Shown one piece after another: positions 31,469-44,316 of a stretch of DNA of 64,000 nt. The stretch's first letter is position 1. Each line of letters begins with the position of its first letter. The notes beneath the pieces were generated by a model. The model was not told where the DNA came from. It was given only the letters and a program-made list of their open reading frames with translations, and did not search any database. Source of the DNA: Canna indica (Eukaryota; Streptophyta; Magnoliopsida; Zingiberales; Cannaceae); contig CP136896.1 of NCBI GenBank assembly GCA_034359265.1, positions 4,619,501 through 4,683,500 on the forward strand, written 5' to 3'. The position numbers and the translations under genes are program-made.

Positions 31469-34280
31469 GGGCTAGTTTGGAAGCTTGTATTGTACTAGCC
31501 TGTATTATATTATTATTATACAGTATTTGGTGCAGATATTTATTAGCATGTATTATATTATTATACAGTATTTGGTACAGACATGTACTAGCCTATACTG
31601 TACTATTATTATACAAGTTGATTTTTTGGAAATTAATAAATATTTAATTAAAATAAATAAAAAATAAATAAATACAAACATCAAAACTAAATTCCAATTA
31701 TAAATATCAAAGTTAAGTACGTCATACATCAATACCAAGTCCACATATGAAATACTTCAAACATACACATCATAGTTAAATCCTAACCATAAACATAAAA
31801 GTTAAATTTGACATATAACAAGCAAAAAAAAGGCCACATATCTCCAACCACCATCTCAATCACCGTGGATTTGTTTAAGTAGTTTCGTCACAAATATCTT
31901 CAAATGACTTCCTTTGAGAGACCTAAATGATGACACGTGTTGAGGTTTTTCTATTATTGCTTGAAAAACATCAACATGGTCTTCATTAGAAAGTCCCATA
32001 GCAGTCAATCCATCAGAAATATCAATGCAATTATATTTTGTTCATGGGTGGTTCGATTATCCAAAGTATTGACTTCAAGTTCCATTGGATCAACTTGCAT
32101 TTCTCCCCGAATAAGATTATACAAGAGGCAACATGCGGTAATTATTCTACATTGTGTTTTAATGGGATAGAAAGACGAGCTCCTTAAGATTGCCCACCGC
32201 ATCTTAAGCAATCCAAAGCATATTCTATTACATTCCTTGTCGAAGCATGTTTCATGTTAAAATACTCCTCATGATTAGAAGGTTGATGTCCTTCTCTCCA
32301 CTATGATAAATGATATCATACTCCTCTGTATGGTGCAAGAAATTCCTCTCCATTTATGTATCCACCATCCATAAGATAATAGGTTCCTATAAATTCAAAA
32401 AAAAAATTATATGCAGAACCCAATATATAAATGTCAAGTACTCTATTAATTGATTAATTACCTGTAGGAACTTTAAACCCATTTTGTCTAGTTATTGCAT
32501 CTCGAAGCACTCTAGAATTGGATGCAGAACCCTCCCAACCCGGTAATACATATAAATTTCATATCGCGTGCACAAACACCCAAGATATTTTTTGCAATTT
32601 CTCCTTTCCTAGTTTGATATCTTGGTTTATCCGATTCAGACACACGAACCTTAATGTAAGTTCCATCCAATGCCCCTAGGTCATTCCAGTTCAAAAAAAA
32701 TAGAAAACATGTTACAATAAAGTTAGAAAAAAATCTCATTGAAAACAACATTAAATAATTTTCTCACCTTAAACCATTTCCATTTGTCACCGTTGCAATT
32801 TTCAAGAACAGGTTCCAACATATGGAGTAGCCTATTATGCAACCTTAACACGTCATTTAAAACAACATTGAAGTATCTACTAATTGTTTCTCCTGACCTC
32901 TTGAATCTAGAATTAATTGTACGATTCTTTACATGGTGAGCAAGAATATGTAAAAAAATACATACTTGCTCTTCCAATGGTACCAAACCATCACTTTTAA
33001 CCCTTCCTCACTACGAAGTAGCTCACATAATATTCCAAATGTTCTTCTATCCATTCTTAATTGATTAACACACTCCACATCATCATTGCCTATTATGCTA
33101 TCTAAATAACAAAGTTGAATCGAATGTCTATCAAAAGTTCGATTCATAAGCAAAGGTACTGCAGTAATCCTTCTTCTCCTATTAATATTTCATACCATCA
33201 ACATAAACATCGCCATCATATGCAAGTGTCTAAACCTTATAATAATATATGCAATCATCATCTCTCTTGAATCCATATCTATTCATTAAAAAAAATAAGA
33301 GTTAAGTAGTGAAGGACTAAAACATCACAAACATAAAAAATAATTGTTCTAATCATGAATTGACTTTTGAGAGCAATAAAAAAAATGAAATTACTTTCAA
33401 TATCATACTAAACAGTTTCCAATTAAAAAAATTTCTACTATACTAAAAGGGTTTATAGAGAAGAAATTGGAAGATTCCCTTTTGAGGAGATCAGGAATTG
33501 ACTTTTGAGAGCAATAAAAAAAACCAAATTACTTTCAATATCATACTAAATAGTTTCCAATAAAAAAAATCACTACTATACTAAAAGGGTTTATAGAAAA
33601 AAAATTACTACTAAAATTACTTTATGGTTTTCCCGTGATTTTGATAAACCTCTCTTAACTCTACTACTACTACTACCACCATCACATTATTGCCATTGCT
33701 TTTGTGACCTATTAACTGTTGTTATTTCCATTGTTGCTATTGACTATTGGGACTGTCAACCAAGGTTTGATGTATTGGTCTTGATAACCATCTTCAACCT
33801 TGGGCTTAGTGGTATGGGTATCATACCGTACTGAACATGTTGGTAATAGAAAATGAAAAAGAATTGAGCAATGTATAGTATACCAATTGTGTACAGTAAT
33901 GTTTGGGTATTTTCTCTGCGCTATTATACACTCATCCAAAAAGTAGCGACGAGTGAGGCGCTGCCTCACTCGTTGCATCTGTGCGCCCTCTGCGCAGCGA
34001 CGAGTGAGGCAGAGAAACAAGGATTGGTGATTGGGGGCGAAGTGAAACAGGGATGGGGAAGAAGGTACTTGTGCATCGTGTAGTTCGAAGAAGAGAAGAA
34101 TATGAATCGGTTGGATAGTGCATGCTAATGAGGACTCCCAAGAGTGTATTACTAATACCCCTTATAGCAAGTTAGGAGGTATTATTTTTAGTACAAGTAT
34201 TATTTAGTACCTCCTTCCAAACATAGTATAGTATTATATAATACTATACAGGGTCCTTAACCTAGGTACCAAACAAGCCC
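31469..34280 (-). mobile_element. PIF/Harbinger DNA transposon relic
   Basis: 2,812 bp with termini GGGCTAGTTTGGAAGC and (inverse) GGGCTTGTTTGGTACC, flanked by a 3-bp duplication CAA (31466-31468, 34281-34283). The usual Harbinger target is TWA, so CAA is slightly atypical. A tandem-like TATTATATTATTATACAGTA region lies just inside the left end. The transposase relic is on the - strand. The right part (33700-34140) holds no recognisable Myb-like ORF. Confidence 0.75.
32005..33276 (-). pseudogene. Harbinger transposase (HARBI1/ALP1-like, DDE_Tnp_4) relic
   Basis: From the ATG at 33276 (MDSREMMIAY) the frame meets a TGA, then NINRRRRITAVPLL, LRMDRRTFGILCELL, SRYFNVVLNDVLRL, ALDGTYIKVRVSESDKPRYQ (first catalytic Asp), ILGVCARDMKFI, LMDGGYINGEEFLAPYRG (second Asp), NVIE (Glu), and LLKMRWAILRSSSFYPIKTQ. 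The coding sequence is split by an apparent intron near 32400-32460 and carries several stops and frameshifts. The family is unmistakable; the gene is dead. Confidence 0.85.
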
Positions 34281-34283
34281 CAA

Positions 34284-35234
34284 ATGTCATAAACAAGTTA
34301 GTTTCAACATGACTCCACTCAACTCGACTACGTCAACTAGTTCACGAGATTTGCTACCGGAGTCTGCCGTCGTCAGTTGCGTTGTACCTTAGTGATCACG
34401 CTCTGCAAGGCAAATATGAACAACGAGAATGAGTTCAAAACTCAGTGAGCGATCACCCGTTCTTCACCAAGTGGAAGCAAGTTAAACAAGTAATGAAATA
34501 GATAAGGTGAGTTCATATGATAGAATAAATAAAGAATTAAAGAAACATATTCTGATCCGACTCTATAGGAGGGTGTTCTCTAAAAATCTAACAACCATTC
34601 TCAGAGAATTTGCTAGGTTGACTGCCCCAGCTAAACTTCCATCTCGGGTTCACTAATCTAGGAAGGCCCCCTAGTATCAGCACCACATCTCGGTCGGGAA
34701 GGCCCTCCGACCCATGATCACTCATACATTAAGTGTACCACTCGACCCAATATGTGGACCAAAATCACCTTGTGCGCGAAGCATACTACTTTGCCTATCC
34801 GGCTCAATATCATCTCGTGCACGGAGAGCACCACTCGGCCCAGTAAGGCCCATTAATATCTCGTGCGCGGAGTGCACCACTCAGCCTAAATAGACTCGAT
34901 AAATGTCAACTTAGAGAACCACCAAACTCCTAAACACATTTTTTCCCCCTATTTCTCTTGGAATGTCGGTCCGCACCCAAACCTCGGCCTTTCTACATTC
35001 AACTTTCTATTTTACCCACTCAAGGGCTATACCCTCATGTCAACATGTAGCAGTTTGATTTTACTATTGATATCCGGATGAATTTCTAGCATTTACAGCA
35101 AGCCAGGAGATGTCGCACAGGGGTTCACAACCTGACCCGTTTAACACGTACATCGTCAAATTTTTAGCTTACTGTAACCCTCTGTTTACTCACCATACGC
35201 TACTATTTAGGTCCTCAAAGTAGTTTCTAAATTC
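34284..35234. mobile_element. Gypsy-type LTR-like fragment
   Basis: It contains TCACGAGATTTGCTACC, GAGTTCAAAACTCAGTGAGCG, GGTCGGGAAGGCCCTCCGACC and repeated GCACCACTCGGCCCA. The same phrase order, diverged, recurs at 59990-60900, so both belong to one LTR family. No primer-binding site or coding region adjoins. Confidence 0.5.
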
Positions 35235-36390
35235 ATAAACAGGCCATCAAAGAGAATGGAAATTGCAGAGTCGACATCAGAAAACTGGAAAACAAAACCA
35301 CCCTCTTCAAGATCCAAAATCGAGGTAAGACCAAAAATCCGACCATAAATGGAAAGCCCAAGCACAGACAAGAGGAAAAGGCAGAGCCTTACCTACCAAT
35401 CAGAGAGGTGACCCAGGGCGCCTGCCAAACGTGGAGTTGATCAACAGAGAATATCACCCGAGTAGTAACAAGGGACTGGGTGGAATGAAGAGTAGTAAAG
35501 ACAGCCGACGAATCAGAGGGGAAAGTAAGGAGGTGCGAAGCAGCTAATTAAGCCCAGGAGGAAGGCTGCGGGGTATGGGAGGGGGCACCCAGGGCAGGGG
35601 GAACCAGAGGCGGGGGCCAAGGGGGGGGGGGGGGGGTTCATAGGCAGCACTCATCTCTACGAGTACACTTCAATTGAAAAATAAGTGTCGTTTCATATGC
35701 TTCTCATCGTCACCTCTCTCACACACTTTATGCTTTTACAATGTTATCTTATCTCTTTACAATTACAAATGAATACTCATTTATATCACCTCTCTCTCTC
35801 TCTCTCTCCACATTTTTCGATAATAATAATTATAAATTTACTTAGTAATTATTCAAACTATTCCTTAATGTATAAAATTATTTTTTTACTAGATTTGTGG
35901 TTTTGGAATATCATTTTGTATTTATTTATGAAGAAAATTTATATAATTTGAAATTTGAAATTTTTAATTGAGTTAGCTATGCTTATATGGTTTTAATTGG
36001 TAAAATTTACTTTATTTTTGTGTTATTTAATATTTATCCATAAAATTTCTTACTTTTATATAAATTTTAAAAATAGTTTAAATTAAATTATATTTTCTAA
36101 ATAATAATATTAATACCCAAATAATTAAGAGTAATAATGAATATCACATATATTTATATAATTTGCAATATAATATTTTTTGAGCGTGATAAAATGATAT
36201 TAACCAAGTAAAATATGTTTTAAATATATTGGATAATTAAGATTAATTCCTTAATTTAGTAGTTAAACGAAAATTTACAGTTATTTTTTTTTTAAAAAAA
36301 ATATTTTAAATTTATATAGATATTTAAGCCAAATTTTGGGAGAGGAAAATTTTCAAATCCGAATTTTGGGAGTTAAAATTTCTAAAATCG
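35235..36390 (-). mobile_element. L1-type LINE ORF1 5' fragment and 5' UTR, copy B
   Basis: 35235-35640 matches 30150-30560 (start of ORF1, - strand), and 35640-36390 matches 30549-31290. A poly-G run lies near 35622-35636. The copy is 5'-end only. Copies A and B differ at many positions, so neither duplication nor insertion is recent. Confidence 0.7.
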
Positions 36391-37456
36391 AAACCTAATG
36401 AATTTGATACTCATTTTACCCATGAGCCAAAGTCTCTAACCAGTTAGAGACTTTGGTTAAAAACTAATATATCTAATTTTAATTTATATAAAAAAAATTA
36501 TAATAAAAATGATGTGTTAGATTCTAAAAAAATATTTTTAAACTATTTAATTCATTAGAGACTTTTGCAGAATGCCTATAAAACTAAATTTAAATTAAAA
36601 TTTGTGAAATATTTTTATGAAAAATATTTTTTTAAAGCACAAGACATCTTTTGTATTTTAAAAAAATATTTTATTAATTAATTTTTTTTTTTAAATTATA
36701 AAGCTATTATATACTTTTGCCCAAAGTCTATAAAATTAAATTTAAAATAAAAATATTAAAATATTTTTTATCCAGAATATTTTGGTAGATTCTAGCACAT
36801 CTTTTATATCACATATATATTTTCTGTGAATTAAATTTTATTTTTTATAATTAAAAAATTGTTATAAACAAAAGTCTCTAACTCATTAGAGACTTTTGTG
36901 CAAAGTCTATAATAGTTTCATAATTTTTTTAAAAAATATTTGAATTCATGAAATAAGTTTTTAATGATACAAAAGATGTATTATGATCCAAAAAATATTT
37001 TATATCAAAATATTTTGTAATTTTTAATTTTAATTTTAATTTATAGATTTGTAAACTCAAAATATTTCATAATTTTAATTTTAATTTTAATTTAAATTTA
37101 AATTTATAGACTTTATAAATTTAAAATATTTATAGAATTTAAATTTAAATTTACATCAATATTTTATAAATTTAAATTTAAATATTTTATAAACATTTGA
37201 AAATATTTATTTATTATAAAATTGGATCTATTTTTATATACCCAACAAATGGTATTATTATTTTAGTTACATATTTGGTCATAGAATTTAATTTTATAAT
37301 TTACTTATCTTTTAATAGCATGTAAAAAATATCAATAAAATATTATAACAAAATTGTAACGAATGAACAAATGAATAGTTTAATAATATATTATTTTGTG
37401 CAATAAAAAATGAGTAGTGTAATTGAAAATATCGGTTCAACTATCAATATTAAAGT
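36391..37456. other. AT-rich non-coding region
   Basis: Very AT-rich, with diverged repeats of TTTAAATTTAAAATATTT type and inverted AGTCTCTAAC...GTTAGAGACTTTGG words (36430-36460, 36870-36900). No gene seen. Confidence 0.5.
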
Positions 37457-38312
37457 CAGTGGCGGACGCAGAAATTTCAATGAGGAGGGCTCAATTTAGG
37501 ATATAAAAATTTAATAAATATTATTTTAACTTTTTATTTTCAATTTTTTAATTAAAATCATAACTTATAATAGTACAAATTTATTTTTCTATTTTTATAT
37601 ATTGAAAATATTACTAAAATATTTAAATTAAAAATAATTAAAGCTCATGTGAAAATTCTTTCATCTAAATTATTCAAAGCAAACTCTACTATAATGCGAT
37701 CGTCGTCTTACTCATATCGAGTGCCAAGTTTATGAAGCTATATGAAGAAAATTAAAAAAAAATAGTAAGAGATTAACAAAATTATAAATACATGCAGAAA
37801 AATAATTGTTCTTTGTTGCATTAATAGTATTTAATATTACATTAAAAGTAAAAACTAACTTGACACCGTAAAGATGTATTGTATAATTAATATAGATGTA
37901 TTTTAAATTTGAATTCTCAATTAAATAAATTTCACAATCATCGATGAAATATAACATAATTTTTATTCATTAATACTTGATGAGAAAATTAATTATTCAG
38001 TCATATATTGAATAACTCATATGCAAATGTTCACACAACTTTATTGTATGAGCTTAGATAATAGCATAGAAAAAAATATTAGAAATAAATTAAACCAACA
38101 TGAGAGTTTTAGATATAAAATACTAATGAAGAAAATTTTGAATTTATTAGCTTATAAACTAATAGAGAAAATTTTGGAGTTAAGTGAAAAATTAATAATA
38201 ATAATGCAATTTTATCATATTTTTTAAAAAAAATTATCAAATCATATTTAATATTTTGAAAAATTTCAAGAGATGGCGAGTGACCCCTTGGCCCTAGTGT
38301 GGTCCGCCCCTG
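37457..38312. mobile_element. Tip100-type hAT MITE
   Basis: 856 bp with ends CAGTGGCGGACGCAG and (inverse) CAGGGGCGGACCACA, the terminus type of the Tip100 hAT group. The 8-bp target duplication is ATTAAAGT (37449-37456) and ATTAGAGT (38313-38320), 7 of 8. The AT-rich interior has no transposase. Confidence 0.8.
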
Positions 38313-38320
38313 ATTAGAGT

Positions 38321-39204
38321 TATGACAGTTAAATATAAAAATAAATTACATTGAGTTTCAATTTATATAATTTTTAATATTTATGAATATATTATTGGGT
38401 TAGGTGAATTATGACATTTAAATAAAAAATAAATTACATTGAGTTTTAACTTATATATATTTTTTAATATTTATGAATATATTATTATATTAGGTGAATT
38501 TTAAGCAATAAACAAAAATTATATTGAATAAGAGATGTATATTTTTCTTTTACAATTATATAAATTAAATTAAATTAATATTTAAATTTCAATGTATATG
38601 ATATTTATTAATATTCTTAATTATTTAGGTATGAATATTATTGTATTAAATTATAATTTAATTTAAACTAATTTTGATGATTTTATTTATCATAATTTTT
38701 AAATTTTATTTAAATTATATATAGAGAGGATGTTGATAAAAAAAATTAAATGAGAGAGAAGAGAGAGATTTCGGTTAAATAGAAAATAAAATTATGGGAA
38801 ATTAAATGAGAGAGAGAGAGGAAGTTGATGAAAAATTAAATGAGAAAGAAGAGAGTCATTTCGGTTAAATATAAAATTAAATGAGAGAGAAGTTTAATAA
38901 AAATAAATAAATGAGAGAGAATACTTCCACATATTAATTAGCCGAATTATGCATCATAATTAAATAATTTACAATAATTAAATAATTTGGAAAACATTTC
39001 GACTTATTAGTTGGCCGTATGCTTTGGAACATGAAAATGAAAGTGATTAAAACATATTTGTATAAAAACTTTTATATACCTTAATGTTCATGCTTTATTC
39101 ATTTAAATAATCTGTTCCAAAATCTTGGACAATATGTTGTGCTCCAAAAGGCATTATGTTTTTATTTATAATTCGTAACATGAAATCACCACACTTAATG
39201 TTGA
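38321..39204. other. AT-rich region downstream of the cysteine-rich gene
   Basis: Two diverged copies of a phrase around ATTACATTGAGTTT...ATTTATGAATATATTATT (38345 and 38420) and GA-rich runs at 38750-38900. The part near 39100-39204 is the likely 3' UTR of the - strand gene ending at 39205. Confidence 0.45.
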
Positions 39205-39302
39205 TCAACTGCAGTTGTTGCAGTCGCAAGAGATGGGTGTGAGAGAGCAGCTTCCGAAAGGCTTGCCGGGTTGATTGCACTTGATCTGGTGGCAACATTG
39301 CG

Positions 39303-39987
39303 ACCCGTTTTGTTTGCTAAAAAACGGGAGATTGGACTGGACATCCGTCCATGTCCCTCGTTTGGTTTGCAAAAGATGCTTCGGGACAAGGACTTCTCCT
39401 TGTCCGGGACAAGGACTTCTCCTTGTCCGGGACAGGATTTCCACCCATTTTGGTGTACCGAGAAATTTTTCGGTACACCGAAATCGGGCGGAGGACAAGG
39501 GTTGCAATTGTCAAAATTACCCCTTCCTTTGATCGTAGAATCGTCGGATCGAGTCGAGGTGAATACCAAAGTTGTAAATTTTCGCGTGTTGAACGCGATG
39601 GTGGTGTCAGATTTTAGATTTGAAATCGTTTAGTATGATTTTTATATTTTTCAGTATTATCCTATTGTTATACTTTTAGGTTAATTGAAAATTAGTTGAA
39701 CATTTATTAGTTAAACTAAAACTTCTTATTGTATTAAAGTATTTGATACTATATATTAATATTTTTTTACATAGTAATTAATTTTAAGACTAATTTACAA
39801 GGATATTTTAGTCATTTGTCATATATAATACTTTGTTATAGCGAAACAAACGCATGACAGAATGAAATATCGTGTCCTGTTCTTGACGAAACAAACACGG
39901 TATAGCTATTGTTCCAGGACATCTGATGTCCTGTCCTTGTCCCTGTCTGATGTCCTGTGATGAGCAGTTTGCGAACCAAACGGGCCC
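39303..39987. mobile_element. MITE inserted in exon 2 of the cysteine-rich gene
   Basis: 685 bp with ends ACCCGTTTTGTTTGC and (inverse) GGGCCCGTTTGGTTCGC, flanked by TGCG (39299-39302, 39988-39991). Removing it with one TGCG restores the host frame. The interior has two direct copies of CGGGACAAGGACTTCTCCTT, each nearly palindromic, and a hairpin at TTTTCGGTACACCGAAA. The short duplication suggests a PIF/Harbinger-type origin; the superfamily is uncertain. Confidence 0.75.
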
Positions 39988-41067
39988 TGCGTGTCCTTGC
40001 AATTTTTTGGGTCATCCTTGGTAGGGCTGAAAACGAGCCGAACACAAGCGAGTACTAGTCTGCTCATGTTCGGCTCGGTATTAAACATCGCAGACTCGAA
40101 TTCGATTAGAATTCGAATCAATACCTAGACTTGTTGATTATATTCGGCTCGATTCGAATATTCGAATACTCGACTTCGTAATTGCTCGACTCGATTCGCA
40201 TTCGAACAGTCCGATTGAAACGAATCCGAGTACTGTTCGACTTCAATGCAAACTGTATGAAATTAACAGACTTGGAATTTCAAAACTAATGCATACAGAC
40301 TTAATCTTAACAATTTGATATATACAAAACCAAGATCAACACTTGGAAATCAATGCATACAGAATTTGAGATATACTGATATACAAAACAAAGATCAACA
40401 CTTGGAATTTCCAAGTTGGAAAATACATTAATCTTAACAGAATTTCAATTTGTAAGGTACACAACCAAGTTTGAAAATACATTAAGATCAACACTTGTTT
40501 AACCAAGTCAACACCTATTTAACAGACTTACAAGTTGGAGCTAACAGAACTAAATGTGCTGTGTATGATTACAGATTTACAGTTCATCACTGGATTCACT
40601 GTAGGCTGCAGCAGTGAGTCATGTCTTGGTTCTTGTCTTCAGAGTTCAGACCAGCAAATGGATCACCACCAAGGAAAAGCAATGGATCAGCCGATCAGGT
40701 TCTCATCTCATGAGTTTGATTTGTCTGCAAGACTGCAAGCCAACTTCTCCCTCATATGAAATGCCAAAGGAATAAAAGAAAGACTTGAGGAGAAAAAGGC
40801 AACTATCAATAAACACTTACTGAGTTACTGTTACTGCAGCAGAAAATTATTTCATCAGTTCATCACTTATTGACAGACTGACAGTAGCAAAACAGTAGTC
40901 CAAATTTTTGTTACTGAAAAGAATTGATAGTAGCAAAACAGTAGTCCAAAAAGAATTGAACATTTAACCTACTTGCATATTTGAACATTAAATCAATTCT
41001 GTCAAACAAATTCAGCAAACTAAGGAAACTTTTGTACTGGAAAAAATATAAACATTGATACCATCTC

Positions 41068-41830
41068 TAAGCCACAGGAGTCGATGCTGAAGTAAGTATG
41101 ATCACCTTTTATGAAAGCAGAATATATAAAAATCGAGTCCCTGTTGCTTGGGAATGGATTCTCTGAAATTCGAAGTGTATTAGAACAAATAAACTAATGG
41201 GTTCCAAATTGAAAGACACATGACAGCTTACAATTGTAAAATTACCATGAATGCTTTTAAGGAGCTCCTCTTCTGTTATATAAATTTTTTCAAGCTTCTT
41301 TCCAATTTTCAACTCCCAAGTTTCGATCAGCTGATTCTGGGAATAGACATTGCCGGGAGGTCTTAACTCTTAAGTATAATACCTTATTTAATGTCCTCGT
41401 GTCATCGATCGCACAGATTGTGTACCCAGCAACATCACAATCTTTGACAAAAACAACTGCAAAGATAAATAAGTCTTTTAGCATAATTGCCATGAGGCAA
41501 GGTGCATAATACATTGCAGAAAATGATTTTATGGTACATCTCAAGACATCGAATACAATTGAAAAATATATGGCATATGTTCAATAACACTAAGGCTTGG
41601 GATTTTAGTTGTGTAACTGACCTTTAACATTTCCATCACCAAAAATCTTTACTTTGTCTCTTGGAGGAGTCTGTAGACCTGACTGTACAAGTGATGGAAG
41701 CAAATATCTCATCAGAAAGTTACAGGAAATATAGGTGTGTGGAATGCCTTCTTTCTCGATACGACGTCGAATTTCAGCTTTCTTCTTATAGAAGTCATAA
41801 TCCATCCCAAGGATTTGAACCTTGTCTAAA
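41068..41830 (-). pseudogene. Captured isoflavone reductase-like gene fragment (3 exons)
   Basis: Three exons with introns on the - strand: about 41830-41622 (FYKKKAEIRRRIEKEGIPHT, PPRDKVKIFGDGNVK), 41456-41246 (VFVKDCDVAGYTI, DDTRTLNKVLYLR, KIGKKLEKIYITEEELL) and 41162 to about 41068 (IFIYSAFIKGDHTYF). They correspond to the C-terminal half of the PLR/IFR/LAR family of NADPH-dependent reductases of phenylpropanoid metabolism. Junctions at 41622, 41456, 41246 and 41162 keep GT-AG, so genomic DNA, not cDNA, was taken up. Exon two has a 7-bp tandem duplication (TTAAGAG/TTAAGAC) after VLYLR that shifts the frame. The next frame then continues PPGNVYSQNQLIETWELKIG. The N-terminal Rossmann half is absent. 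It is non-functional as an enzyme. Confidence 0.88.
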
Positions 41831-43828
41831 AAATACTTAAACTTGCATACTAAAAGAAAACCATTTCTTCAACAGATATACTTAAACTTGCATACTTAAA
41901 CGTGTCCATCTCTATGAAGAAATCATCAGTTGCCTAATGACAGTTCTTCAATAGATATATCATAATTAAAAGAAAATCATACTATACTAAAGTCTCCAAA
42001 CCATACTATTAGAAGTAAACACTAAACAGTAAACAGTAAACAGTTCTCCAAACAATAGTCATAAACTCATAATAAACAGTAAACACTAAACAGTAGCAAA
42101 ACTAAAGTCTCCAAACCATACTATTAGAAGTACAGTTAAAAGAAGTAGAGCTCTCCAAAACAGTAATTAAGTCTCCAGGTTTTCTTCTTCATCCTATCAA
42201 TATCGTAGCATACATTAGTCATAATAATTTGTATATAAAATAGAAATAACATAAAAAATTATTAACATAAAAACTCGACCCCCAGCACTGAATGTGGACT
42301 CTGAAGCCACTGTGTTCACAGGAATTGAGAGTACATCTTTTGCCATTTTTGACAAAATCTTAAACTTTAGAGTGTTTGCTTTCCACCATTGCAAAGCATC
42401 AAAACTTTCTCCATTAGTAGAAATGTATCTACCTTCCTCAAGATACGCATCAAGATCAGATTTAGAAGGTGTGACACATTCTACACTTTGAGCCCACATA
42501 TCAAATTCACTCCTGCTTTTTGTTTTATTTTTTTCAAGGAATGAAGTTTTATTTGAAGAGCCACTGTCCATATTGGTCTGAGAAGGTTGTTGAGACTTAT
42601 GCATCTCAACATAATAGTTGTAAAGATCATAAATTGCATCTTTCACAACATCAATTTGTCTTTTTGCTTCAAACTCAGTCAAATATATTTTTGAAAAACA
42701 GAAAATAACTAATTGCATCTTGTATCGAGGATCTAATATAGATGCAATTGTCATTAACAAGTTGCACTCACCCCAGTACTTATCAAATTTGTCTTTCATT
42801 TTGAAAGCCATATCCTTCATGTAATCACAATCATCAACTGTAGTTAAATCCAACAATTTTTTGATTTTCCAAACTTCAGGTAAGAAAAAATTAGCAGTCG
42901 GGTATTCATAACCAGAGAAAACATTAGTTGCTTCATTAAAAACCTCCAAGAATTCCATGATTTTAGCAGTTTTTTCCCAATCCTCATAGGATGGCACAGA
43001 CTTATAGTTAGGATCTCTTTCATGGTATCTCAGAAACACATCTTTAAACTGTAAAGCTGACTCAAGCATGGCATAAGTTGAATTCCATCGAGTAGACACA
43101 TCTAATATAAGTCTTTTGGTGGTGGACAGTTGTAATTGTCTCGCAATTTCGTTAAACTTGTGAAGTCTAGCAGGTGACCCCTTAATATATTTAACACTTT
43201 CACGAACATTAGAAATAATCTCATGAATTACGACCAATCCATCTTGAACCATGATGTTGAAGATGTGAGCACAACACCTCACATGGAATATTTTTCCATC
43301 AAAAAATAGACTTTTCTTCAAAGTAAAACTATCTTTTAAATGTCTAACTGCTGAATCATTTGAAGAAGCATTGTCAAGAGTAATTGTTGAAATTTTATTT
43401 TCAATGCCCCAATCATTTAGACAAGAAAAAATACTATCACTAATCATGAGACCAGTATGAGGAGGTGGCATGCTAATAAAACTCAATACTCTTTTCTGGA
43501 TGTTCCAATCATTGTCTAAAAAATGGGCAGTCAAGCACATGTAACCAATAGTTTGGTTAGAAGTCCACAAGTCAGAAGTAAGACTTATCCTATCAACACT
43601 ACCAAGCAAAGCTTTGATTTTTTTCTTCTCTAAAGCATATATCTTCATGCAGTCGGACCTAACAGTCACTCTTGACATGCTTTCAAATTTAGGATTCAAA
43701 GTTTTCATGAGTAGTTGAAAAAATGCATGCTCAACCATCCTAAAAGGATACTCATGGACAATTATCATTTTTGCAAGTATGTCTCTAACTTTTTCCTTGT
43801 CATATCTAAATGATGTCAAGTTACCTAT

Positions 43829-44316
43829 TGTTACGCCCCGCCTAGGTTTATCCCTATGTAAGGGACCTCACCTAGGAGAAGCGCAACTAGCAACAGAACA
43901 ACCAACAATTTATGGACTGAATTTAAATTTACAACCAGATTCAAATCAAATATCCAACCAGACAATAATAAAAGTCCAACAGTCCATAAGAGAACAATAA
44001 ATTCCAGAGTCTAGCTAAAAATGCAAAGTTCAACTAATAAACTAGGAAACTAAATGCTGTGCGGAAGACGTCTCCTCCTCCTCCAAAACTCTAGCTACCC
44101 CAGGAGATAAAGCCGTCATACCTGAGGATCTGAGGCAAAAACAACAAACATCAGCAGAAGGCTGATCGAGTAGGATTTCAACAAGATGCTATGATGCCAT
44201 GTGTACAACGGAAGATATGATTCAACCATCTACTCGATGCACCTAAACCAATCGACTATGTCAACTATGTCAACTATCAACTATATGAGTATGCGCCATA
44301 AACCCAATCAAGAGCG
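43829..44316 (-). repeat. Long inverted repeat, left arm (LTR end)
   Basis: Begins TGTTACGCCCCGCCTAGG. Near-perfect inverse of 46396-46879 over about 485 bp, the arms being separated by 2.1 kb. Confidence 0.93.

Noticed and set aside
33700..34140. Myb-like second ORF of the Harbinger element
   Set aside because: No helix-turn-helix pattern is visible; frames are short and include a tandem GACGAGTGAGGC repeat.
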